Assembly: GCA_002279765.1 (NCBI GenBank) | Contig: NCCR01000044.1 | Location: 1-34,360 of the forward strand | Reading direction: 5' to 3' | DNA: 34,360 bases | Source of the DNA: Verrucomicrobia bacterium 12-59-8 | GTDB taxonomy: Bacteria; Verrucomicrobiota; Verrucomicrobiae; Verrucomicrobiales; Verrucomicrobiaceae | The notes under the pieces: model-generated | What the model was told of the DNA's origin: nothing | Database searches by the model: none | The model's input: only the letters and a program-made list of their open reading frames with translations | Part shown: in pieces, positions 23,763 through 30,232 of the stretch | Layout: every line of letters starts with the position of its first letter | Position numbering within the stretch: the first letter of the stretch is position 1 | Made by a program: the position numbers and the translations under genes

Positions 23763-25559
23763 ATGGCACGCGACACTTTGCACGCTCCCCCCTTCATGAT
23801 TGGCGACGACTATTTCGAACTGCGTTCACGCATCGGCACGGACCTCCTAGCTCTGTCCGCGACGCTGCGCGAGTCCGGCGGTGACGCCGAGTCCTCCACG
23901 ATCCTGGACAACCTCATCGCCAGCCTCAAGGAGCCCTTTGTTTTTGTCGTCGTCGGTGAGGTGAACGTGGGCAAATCCACCTTTCTCAACGCGCTCTTCG
24001 GCCAGGATTTCTCCAGCACCGGCGTCGTGCCCACCACGGGCAAGATTCTCTTCTTCCGCCATGGCGAGGAGCACAGCGTGGTGCCAGTGACCCCCACGCT
24101 GGATGAAGTGTACGCCCCGGTCGATTTCCTGCGCGATTTCCACATCGTGGACACCCCCGGCACGAACTCCGTGGAGAACGAGCACCAGCTCATCACCGAG
24201 CGGTTCGTGCCCATCGCAGATTTGGTCATCTTCGTCTTCTCCGCGATGAACCCCTGGGGTGCCTCCGCGTGGCAGTTTCTGGAAAAGGTGCATCGCGAGT
24301 GGATGCGGCATGTGATCTTCGTGCTGCAGCAGAGCGATCTGCGCAGCCCGGAGGAGATCCAGGTCATCACGGACTACATGGGCCAGCTCACACGGCAGCG
24401 CTTTGGGCGTGATTTCCCGCTTTTCGCCGTCTCGGCCAAGAAGGCCTTCCTCGCCCGCAATGCCGGCATCGAGCGCGAGCGCCTGCTGCAGGACAGCGGC
24501 TTTCATGCGCTGGAGGCGCACATCTCCTCCATCGTCCGGCACAATGCCGCCCGGCTCAACAAGCTGGCCAGCACCATGCGCCTGGCGCGGCAGATTCTCA
24601 ATGAAATGAGGGAGCGATTCGTCGCTGGCATGCACCAGGCCAAGCGCAAGACCGCCGTGCTCCAGGAGCTGCAGACCGAGCGCGAGCTGCAGGTGGACCG
24701 CACGCTGAAGAAAATCCTCCCCGCACTGGATGCCACCGAGCGCGACTACCACGAGTCCGTCATGCGCGTGGCAGGTCTGGCCAGCGATGCCCTCACCACG
24801 CGCAAGGCCTTTCAGCGCAAAAGCACCCAAGAAAAAGAGAGTGAAAACGGTGCGCGCCCGCAGAGCCTGGACCACCGCCTGTTTCAGGAGCTGCAGCACC
24901 GCACCGGCGACCGCTGGCGGCAGGTGAGCCTCGTGCTGGAGGAGGACGTGCATCAGTTTGAGCGCTTCCTCTATGCTCAGGGGCGCGGCATTTTATTCCC
25001 GGTAGATGTCACCATGCCCGCGCATGACTACGGCGAGGAAGAGAGTGAGCTGCGCCGCCGCTTCGGCACGCATGTGGACTCCTCGCTGCGCCGCTTTGTC
25101 ATCGGCCTGAAGCTGGATGAAGACATCGAGCCCGGTCTGGAAAGCGCGCGCGTCACTGCCCGCTGGCTGCCACGCCTCATCCTGCCTGTGATCATCGTCA
25201 CCGCCCTCTGCGGCTGGTTGGATGACCTGACCAGCGCCGGCATCGCCTTCGGCGCGGGGCTGCTGCTGCTCGCCGTGGTGTACCTGCTCACCCAGGTGCG
25301 CCTGAGCAATGCGCGCAACGCCATCCTCGACAAGCTGGAGGAATCCTCCACTACGCTGCGGCAGATGCTCTCCAAGCAGGTCACCGAAGACGTTACTGCC
25401 TCCTTCACCAAGTTCCTCGACACCCTCAACCCCGCCCAGGCCAACGCCGCCCACATCGAGCGCGAGCAGTCCGCCCAGGTCGAGCGCCTGCGCCAGCTCG
25501 CCGACTCCTTCAGCGTGATCGATCAGCAGATCCGTGTGCTGACGCCCGTGGGGAAGTGA
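23763..25559 (+). CDS. Dynamin-like GTPase with membrane segments
   Basis: The protein of 598 residues (from ATG 23763; GTG 23757 is possible) has an N-terminal dynamin-type GTPase: G1 GEVNVGKST (Lys71), G2 threonines in VVPTTGK, G3 DTPG (130-133). The G4 position reads QQSD, not the usual NKxD or TKxD, so guanine specificity is not certain. A long helical stalk follows (residues about 260-460), then two membrane helices near residues 470-515 (PRLILPVIIVTALCGWL, FGAGLLLLAVVYLLTQV) and a helical tail. Bacterial dynamin-like proteins remodel membranes and can defend against phage or stress damage. It stands alone on the strand. Confidence 0.88.
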   Translation: MARDTLHAPPFMIGDDYFELRSRIGTDLLALSATLRESGGDAESSTILDNLIASLKEPFVFVVVGEVNVGKSTFLNALFGQDFSSTGVVPTTGKILFFRHGEEHSVVPVTPTLDEVYAPVDFLRDFHIVDTPGTNSVENEHQLITERFVPIADLVIFVFSAMNPWGASAWQFLEKVHREWMRHVIFVLQQSDLRSPEEIQVITDYMGQLTRQRFGRDFPLFAVSAKKAFLARNAGIERERLLQDSGFHALEAHISSIVRHNAARLNKLASTMRLARQILNEMRERFVAGMHQAKRKTAVLQELQTERELQVDRTLKKILPALDATERDYHESVMRVAGLASDALTTRKAFQRKSTQEKESENGARPQSLDHRLFQELQHRTGDRWRQVSLVLEEDVHQFERFLYAQGRGILFPVDVTMPAHDYGEEESELRRRFGTHVDSSLRRFVIGLKLDEDIEPGLESARVTARWLPRLILPVIIVTALCGWLDDLTSAGIAFGAGLLLLAVVYLLTQVRLSNARNAILDKLEESSTTLRQMLSKQVTEDVTASFTKFLDTLNPAQANAAHIEREQSAQVERLRQLADSFSVIDQQIRVLTPVGK

Positions 25560-25569
25560 GAGGAGTATG

Positions 25570-25748
25570 CAATGGTTGGCGGTTGTTTTCCTGAGGCGCT
25601 AGGAGTGAAGCAGCCGGTGGTCCGTGAATCAGTAGCCAGTGAGCCAGCGTTGCCGTAAACTCGCCCCTCAGTCGGATTCGCCCCATCCAGCACTCTCTCG
25701 CTTCCTCACCTGCACCCGCGCTATCTGCTCCCCAACAACCGCCAACCA
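25570..25748. repeat. Inverted repeat flanking the queG start region
   Basis: GGTTGGCGGTTGTT at 25574-25587 has its exact reverse complement AACAACCGCCAACC at 25734-25747, 146 bases away. The arms continue with one mismatch towards TGCA. Loosely similar CCAAC/CAACC words occur at 25731-25779 and at 27257-27299. The block looks like part of a genomic interspersed repeat family; I can give no function. Confidence 0.6.
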
Positions 25749-25775
25749 CTGCAAACCATCGCCAGCAACTGCCAA

Positions 25776-26824
25776 CTCTCTTCCGTAGAGCTCAAATCCG
25801 CCCTCATCGCCCAGGCGCGTGCGCTGGGGTTCGATGACTGCCGCATCGCCCCTGCGCAGCCGGCGGCGCATCGGGCGTTGTTTGAGCAATGGATCGCCGA
25901 GGGCAAGCACGGCGACATGGCCTGGATGGCCCGCAACCCCGAGCGCCGCACCGATCCCACCCTCGTCCTCCCCGGAGCCAAAAGCGTCATCGTCCTCGCC
26001 CTCAACTACTACCAAGGCGGCACCAGCTACCCCACCAGTGAATCTTCCTGCTCCCCCGCCCCTTTCGAGCTGGACGACCATAAAGAGCCGCACCACCCCC
26101 GTCCTCCCGCCTACCGCATCGCCCGCTACGCCTGGAACAACGACTACCACGACCTCATCGAAGCCAAACTCCGCACCCTCGCCGACTTCCTCACCTCCCA
26201 CGGCGGCACCCAGCGCCCCTACGTCGACACCGGCCCCGTCCTCGAGCGCGACTTCGCCAGCGAATCCGGCCTCGGCTGGGGCGGCAAGAGCACCATGCAG
26301 ATCCACCGCCACCTCGGCACCTGGTTCTTCCTCGCAGACATCCTCACCACCCTCGATCTCCCCCCGGACACCCCCGCCACAGATCACTGCGGCAAATGCA
26401 CCCGCTGCATCACCGCCTGCCCCACCCAGGCCATCACCGCCCCGCGTCGCATGGACGCCCGCCGCTGCACGACCGCATCTACGGCTGCGACACCTGCCTT
26501 GATGCCTGCCCCTGGAACCGCCACGCCCAGGCCTCCCACGAAGCCACCTTCCAGGCCCGCGCCACCATCTTCCAGCACACCCTCCGCGACTTCCTCTCCC
26601 TTACCGACGACACCTTCCGCGCCCTCTTCGCCAAATCCCCCATCAAGCGCATCAAACGCCCCGCCTTCCTCCGCAACGTCTGCGTCGCCCTCGGCAACAC
26701 CGGCACCCCCTCAGACCTCCCCGCCCTGGAGCAAGCCGCCCAAGACCCGCACCCCCTCATCGCCGAACACGCCCACTGGGCCATCACCGAAATCCGCAGC
26801 AGGCAAGACCATCAGACCATTTGA
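25776..26824 (+). pseudogene. queG: Disrupted epoxyqueuosine reductase gene
   Basis: QueG reduces epoxyqueuosine in tRNA to queuosine using a cobalamin and two [4Fe-4S] clusters. The frame holds VELKSALIAQARALGFDDCR at the N-terminus, PYVDTGPVLERDFA, GKSTMQI, and cluster-one CGKCTRCITACP. After MDARRC (26451-26468) the reading passes to another frame: DRIYGCDTCLDACPWN, then the C-terminal HEAT-like RNVCVALGNTGTPSDLPALE. About 20 residues normally found between RRC and DRIYGC are missing, so a deletion of 3n+1 bases is the simplest explanation. No ATG, GTG or TTG exists in the first frame before residue 30; only TTG 25878, inside the conserved domain. Two lesions point to a true pseudogene, although an assembly error at 26465 is not excluded. 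Confidence 0.75.
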
Positions 26825-26882
26825 AATGACGGCGTAATCTCAATGTCACCCCAAACGGCACCAGCGCAGATGGATTGAAGTA

Positions 26883-26904
26883 CGACAGACACTCCTGTCT
26901 GTCG
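26883..26904 (+). terminator. Nine-bp hairpin, also a common intergenic word
   Basis: CGACAGACA at 26883-26891 and TGTCTGTCG at 26896-26904 pair perfectly around a CTCC loop, 59 bases after the queG remnant. The element resembles interspersed hairpins of verrucomicrobial genomes, in my recollection. No T-run follows, so it may be a REP-like element rather than a terminator. Confidence 0.55.
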
Positions 26905-26942
26905 ATCAGCGTTTCCCAATCCCCCCAGCCGCCCCAGCCCAA

Positions 26943-27232
26943 CCCAGCGCACGTACGTAGTTCGGGCTTTCGTGTCCTCCGTAGCTCAGCCAGCCCTTCG
27001 TAGCTTCAGCGAAGAATGGGAAGTGCGAAGGGGGAAGCCCGTTCCGGCAGCCCCTCATCACCCCAGATCCGAAACCAGCCAGCGCACGTTTTGCAGTCCC
27101 GGCTTTCTTGTCCTTCATAGCTCGCCCGTCCTCCGTAGCTTTAGCGAAGGATGGATTGGCGAAGAACGAGCATCCAGCATCCAGCCGCCCCGCCCCCACC
27201 CAGCGCACGTACGTTGTTCGGGCTTGAGCCCG
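26943..27232. repeat. REP-like palindromic repeat cluster
   Basis: The 530 bases from 26825 to 27354 hold no gene that I can support and consist largely of repeats. A 27-base unit at 26943-26969 recurs at 27199-27225 with one mismatch (both contain GCGCACGTACGT, followed by GTTCGGGCTT or AGTTCGGGCTT). At 27219-27232 CGGGCTTGAGCCCG is a palindromic hairpin. Between them, CTTCG at 26996-27000 pairs with CGAAG at 27010-27014. A second unit at 27071-27106, with AACCAGCCAGCGC, recurs at 27870. Such elements are typical of REP families. Confidence 0.7.
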
Positions 27233-27303
27233 TCTGGCCTCCGCCTCTTCCCTTCTGGCCAACCATCGTCAACAACCGTAAACCACCGTCAACTCCGCTC
27301 TTC

Positions 27304-27331
27304 TTGACATCCCCCCATTCCCCCCTACCAT
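27304..27331 (+). promoter_or_regulatory. Promoter of tRNA-Cys
   Basis: TTGACA at 27304-27309 is a consensus -35 box. Sixteen bases further, TACCAT at 27326-27331 fits a -10 box. The tRNA begins 23 bases downstream, which is the expected distance. Confidence 0.6.
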
Positions 27332-27354
27332 CCCCGGCTCTCGACATCGAGAAC

Positions 27355-27429
27355 GGCGAGGTAGCAAAGTGGTAATGCACTGGTCTGCAAAACCGGTATG
27401 CGCGGGTTCAATTCCCGCCCTCGCCTCCA
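27355..27429 (+). tRNA. tRNA-Cys (GCA)
   Basis: A full cloverleaf can be folded. The acceptor stem GGCGAGG (27355-27361) pairs with CCTCGCC (27419-27425). The discriminator is T at 27426, the usual U73 of cysteine tRNA, followed by encoded CCA at 27427-27429. The anticodon arm CTGGT-CTGCAAA-ACCGG gives the anticodon GCA, and the T arm GCGGG-TTCAATT-CCCGC is regular. A decayed second copy lies 1.7 kb downstream. Confidence 0.95.
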
Positions 27430-27455
27430 CTTCCACTCTGCAAGAGTGAACCCGT

Positions 27456-27677
27456 ATGGATGAACTCGTTTACCAAAAGGGCACTGCTTTCCTGAAGTCT
27501 ATTTGGGACGCACCTCCAGAGTCGATACGGCTCCTCTGCCCCGTCTGTGATGGAACCGTCTTGTTCGCTCCCGACTGGAAACGCGCCCGCGAACTCGCTG
27601 TGCATCCAGGTGCTTATTGCACTGTGGATCGCAAGCATATGACGGTGATGTTTGAACTCGCTCCAGAGGTGCAATGA
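27456..27677 (+). CDS. Small hypothetical protein with a CxxC motif
   Basis: The 73-residue product starts at ATG 27456, 26 bases after the tRNA. It reads MDELVYQKGTAFLKSIWDAP, then LLCPVCDGTVLFAPDWKRA, then VHPGAYCTVDRKHMTVMFEL. The CPVC pair with a later HPGAYC and KH could form a small zinc site. I believe similar small proteins occur in related genomes, but no function is known. It may be co-transcribed with tRNA-Cys. Confidence 0.6.
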   Translation: MDELVYQKGTAFLKSIWDAPPESIRLLCPVCDGTVLFAPDWKRARELAVHPGAYCTVDRKHMTVMFELAPEVQ

Positions 27678-27800
27678 CCCTCTGTGCCTCAGTGGCACTC
27701 ATGCACTGCGATCTTCATCCAATAGAGATTGGGCTGTACTTGCGGGAAGCACCGCATTGCCAAAGACCCCTCCCGAATAACTAGGCCGGCTTTTCTGAGT

Positions 27801-27911
27801 ACGTAGTTCGGGGTTCGCTTCGCGGCTACGCAGCAGCCCGCTCAGGAAACCCCGAATCGTCCCAAATCTGAAACCAGCCAGCGCATGTTTTGTAGTACCG
27901 GCTTCAGCCGG
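27801..27911. repeat. Second cluster of REP-like units
   Basis: The roughly 300 bases between the small protein and fic (27678-27978) hold no gene that I can support. GTACGTAGTTCGGGG near 27799-27813 matches part of the first unit at 26943. The segment at 27870-27911 matches 27071-27106 and ends in CCGGCTTCAGCCGG (27898-27911), a 6-bp palindromic hairpin. A third piece (AACCCCGAATCGTCCCAAATC) corresponds to the base before 27071 in the first cluster. Confidence 0.65.
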
Positions 27912-27978
27912 AATCTGGAAACTTACTTCGCTCACATGGCTCCCGAATAAATAGCCCCTGCCACCCGCCTTTCCACAA

Positions 27979-28983
27979 TCAAGCCGTCTTGATTTCATCT
28001 GCTCGGCGCCGATACTTCTGCAACCGACTGTTCGGCTTGTCCGGAATCGTCCTTTCAATCAACCCCGCATCCAGCGCAGGCTGGAGGTAGTTCTTTCGAA
28101 ACGTGGGCCGGTGGGAAAGCCCCAGCTTCTTCATGCATTCCAGCGCGCTCACAGGCTTCGTTCCCAGGCACTTCAGCAGGGCCTTCACTTGGTCGGTGAC
28201 TTGATCGCTGACTTGGTCGGTCGCACTGGCCTCTTGCAGCGCCTGCAGCAGGGCGGAGAGGAGGAATTCGATGAACAGCGTCGAGTTCCCCTGCTTGTCA
28301 GACGCCGCCAGCGCCCGGTAGTACTCAGCCTGCCGTTCGCGGATCACCGTCTCCACGGGCAGATAGGCCAGCAACGGGTCCCACTGGCTCAGGATCAGCG
28401 TCTGCCAGAGCCGCCCCATGCGGCCATTGCCGTCTGCAAACGGGTGGATGAACTCCAGCTCGTAGTGAAACACACAGCTCGAGATCAAGGGATGCTCATC
28501 GGTCCGTTTGAGCCAGCCCAGCAGATCCTTCATCAAGCCCGGCACCCGTCCCGCAGGCGGGGCCATGTGCACAATCTGCGTCCCTTGGGCGATGCCCACT
28601 CCGCCCCGCCGGAAACGGCCTGCGGAGTCCACCAAGCCCTGCATCAGGAGCTTGTGCGCCGCCAGAAAATGCTTCTCCGACCACGGCTTCCAGCCCTCCA
28701 TCGCCTCATACGCCGCGAAGGCATTGCGCACCTCCTGGATCTCCTGCGGCGGCCCCAGCACCCGTTTCCCAGCGATCACCGCCGTCACCTGCTCCAGGCT
28801 CAGACTGTTGTTCTCGATGGCCAGGGAGGCCTGAATGCTCCTCAACCGGTTGCCCCGACGCAGCGCAGGCACCAGCGGCGACTCCCTCCCCAGGCTCTGC
28901 CTGCCCATCTCCGCACTGATCTCCGCCACGAAGTGCAGCATCTTCGAAGTCAGCGTGAAGGGAGGTGTGTAAAGCGTCGGCAT
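27979..28983 (-). CDS. Fic-domain protein adenylyltransferase, class II, with winged-helix tail
   Basis: The 334-residue protein read from ATG 28983 has a regulatory motif, Ser53 to Asn58 (SLAIEN, fitting S/TxxxEG/N) N-terminal to the core, so it is a self-inhibited class II Fic protein. The Fic core has the active site HPFADGNGRMGR (His180, Asp184, Arg188). A C-terminal winged helix (FRKNYLQPALDAGLIERTIP) likely binds DNA. Fic enzymes move AMP from ATP to a target hydroxyl; the target is not known. Between core and winged helix, three 12-base repeats encode DQVSDQVTDQV. A palindrome AATCAAGCCGTCTTGATT overlaps the stop and may be a terminator. The frame remains open upstream to 29199 but that part covers a decayed tRNA and is not coding. 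Confidence 0.92.
   Translation of the reverse strand: MPTLYTPPFTLTSKMLHFVAEISAEMGRQSLGRESPLVPALRRGNRLRSIQASLAIENNSLSLEQVTAVIAGKRVLGPPQEIQEVRNAFAAYEAMEGWKPWSEKHFLAAHKLLMQGLVDSAGRFRRGGVGIAQGTQIVHMAPPAGRVPGLMKDLLGWLKRTDEHPLISSCVFHYELEFIHPFADGNGRMGRLWQTLILSQWDPLLAYLPVETVIRERQAEYYRALAASDKQGNSTLFIEFLLSALLQALQEASATDQVSDQVTDQVKALLKCLGTKPVSALECMKKLGLSHRPTFRKNYLQPALDAGLIERTIPDKPNSRLQKYRRRADEIKTA
28187..28222 (-). repeat. Three 12-bp tandem repeats inside fic
   Basis: ACTTGGTCGGTG at 28187, ACTTGATCGCTG at 28199 and ACTTGGTCGGTC at 28211 are imperfect tandem copies. On the minus strand they encode DQV-x units in the linker before the winged helix. Copy number could vary by slippage without breaking the frame. 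Confidence 0.7.
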
Positions 28984-29056
28984 GGCAAACTCAGGCGGCG
29001 CGGCCGCAGAGCCGCTGAGAGAATTAAGGATGCCCAGGCTTTCCGCGAGCAGAATC

Positions 29057-29132
29057 GGCGAAGTAGCAAAGGGGCAATGCACGGGGCTGCAAAAACCGGT
29101 AGGCGCCAATTCCATTCCCGCCCCTCCCTCCA
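29057..29132 (+). pseudogene. Decayed copy of tRNA-Cys
   Basis: The sequence aligns with the whole tRNA-Cys at 27355 (identical blocks include GTAGCAAAG, CAATGCAC, CTGCAAAA and ATTCCCGCCC). The acceptor stem is broken (GGCGAAG against CCCTCCC), the anticodon loop has an extra A, and the T stem has lost bases. It still ends in TCCA. It cannot form a normal tRNA. It lies in the divergent region between fic and the gene at 29192. Confidence 0.75.
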
Positions 29133-29191
29133 CACTTTCAAACCCCCGGAGTTGCATCCAGAACCTCACCGTGCTCCCTGTATGATCTGCA

Positions 29192-29764
29192 ATGAGCAAT
29201 GCCTACACAGTGCTTTGGAATAGCGACCGCATCAAGATCGCCAGAAAGCACGACCTCATAGGCAGGAGCATTGACTTTCTCTTTGGCGGCCCTCACACCA
29301 CGCAGCCCAGTTTCATCCGGGCCGGCGTCAAGGCTGGAGAGATCATCTATCCCGTTTCGGTTCGAGACGGTGCACTTCACATCCTCTCGCAGATACGCGT
29401 CAGGGCCATCCTCACGGTGGATGACTTCATCGCTGAGCATCCCGATCTCTATCCGCCCGAGGAGCGTCAGGGGCGGCGGGCTTTCGAGATCCTCGACCGC
29501 GGGGTCGAGCTCCACCCCTGGCTGCGCGCCTTAAACTGGACGGGTTCAGATCACGTCTTGCTGGCAGAGAGATCCACGCCGTTCAGTCTCGACACCGTCC
29601 TTCCGCCCGAGCTGCTCACGCGGCTGACCTTCCGTTTCAACAAGGCCGACTGGCCCGTCAGTGGCGTGGCGGACGGACACCTCACCACCACCGTCGGCCT
29701 TCAGGGCATCCATCGGTTGTCATTCTCTTCTGCATGGGAGTTTGCCAGTCTGTTTCCGGCATGA
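29192..29764 (+). CDS. Hypothetical protein, about 190 residues
   Basis: The product starts at ATG 29192. It has TVLWNSDRIKIARKHDLIGR, FIRAGVKAGEIIYPVSVRDG, ALHILSQIRVRAILTVDDF, and a C-terminal FRFNKADWPVSGVADGHLTT. The GxxIYPVxVxDGxLxxLxxIxV layout loosely resembles PUA/EVE-like small beta barrels, but I do not assign it. No signal peptide or membrane segment is present. It is divergent from fic, with the decayed tRNA between. Confidence 0.6.
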   Translation: MSNAYTVLWNSDRIKIARKHDLIGRSIDFLFGGPHTTQPSFIRAGVKAGEIIYPVSVRDGALHILSQIRVRAILTVDDFIAEHPDLYPPEERQGRRAFEILDRGVELHPWLRALNWTGSDHVLLAERSTPFSLDTVLPPELLTRLTFRFNKADWPVSGVADGHLTTTVGLQGIHRLSFSSAWEFASLFPA

Positions 29765-29823
29765 GTTGCACACGCAGCACAGCCACAATTGAGGCTTGCA
29801 TAATAGACTGACTTCTTTGTCTT

Positions 29824-29887
29824 GAAGGCCAACGGCCTTCCGTATTTCAGCCCAGGGGTGCCGAGCTTTAGCGAGTGCTCCCCTGGG
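29824..29887. repeat. Interspersed repeat with two hairpins
   Basis: GAAGGCC (29824-29830) pairs with GGCCTTC (29834-29840) around AAC, and CCCAGGGG (29851-29858) pairs with CCCCTGGG (29880-29887) around a 21-base loop that contains GAGCTTTAGCG. The segment continues to about 29930 with GGCAGCCAATCCGGGAAGC. It resembles a repeated intergenic sequence of Prosthecobacter-like genomes, by memory. With the fic fragment, the phased repeats and unremarkable AT-rich DNA this accounts for the 468-base gap before 30233. Confidence 0.6.
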
Positions 29888-30002
29888 TTCTGGCAGCCAA
29901 TCCGGGAAGCAAACCCATTGCCCCTATACACATCGCCGGGTACCAGCAGCGTCTGCTCCGCCATTGCGCCGCAGGCCGCTGGGTTCTGCGTCCCGCTCTC
30001 AG

Positions 30003-30065
30003 GCATTCCAGCGCGCTCACACGCTTCGTTCCCAGGCACTTCAGCAGCGCTTTGACTTGGTCGGT
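30003..30065 (-). pseudogene. Fragment duplicated from the fic gene
   Basis: The 63 bases match 28135-28197 of the fic gene with four mismatches, in the same orientation. They encode DQVKALLKCLGTKRVSALEC, part of the linker and start of the winged helix. No start, Fic core or HPF motif is present. It is the remnant of a second fic gene or a copied fragment, 1.87 kb from the intact copy. Confidence 0.8.
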
Positions 30066-30178
30066 ACCCAGATAACATTCGACGAGATCACATATCGCTT
30101 AGGAGGAACTACAGGACACGTTTGTGATCAACTTGGGCTTGAACAGCGGTTAAAACCAAATAGCATAAACACAATGTT

Positions 30179-30208
30179 ATTACGATAGAATTACGATAGC
30201 ATTACGTA
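30179..30208. promoter_or_regulatory. Phased direct repeats upstream of the TPR gene
   Basis: ATTACGATAG occurs at 30179-30188 and 30190-30199, and ATTACGTA at 30201-30208, each start exactly 11 bases apart, one helical turn. The last ends 24 bases before GTG 30233. The regular phasing in AT-rich DNA suggests binding of a protein on one face of the DNA. Confidence 0.55.
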
Positions 30209-30232
30209 AAGAAAACACTTTCATTTTATAAC

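Noticed and set aside
23847..24953. 368-codon minus-strand frame
   Set aside because: It is antisense to the GTPase domain of the dynamin-like gene and has no domain of its own.
27141..27380. 79-codon minus-strand frame
   Set aside because: It crosses the REP units and the start of the tRNA and is Gly-rich without motifs.
26940..27912. Repeats as a CRISPR array
   Set aside because: The repeats are irregularly spaced, few and palindromic in REP style, with no regular spacers and no cas genes.
28984..29199. N-terminal extension of fic to a start at 29199
   Set aside because: It passes through the decayed tRNA-Cys on the other strand and has no similarity to Fic proteins; ATG 28983 fits the family.
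28111..29223. 370-codon plus-strand frame
   Set aside because: It is antisense to fic, His/Arg/Gln-rich, and crosses the decayed tRNA.
29701..30078. 125-codon minus-strand frame
   Set aside because: It crosses the interspersed hairpin repeat, reads the fic fragment in the wrong frame and has no recognised motif.
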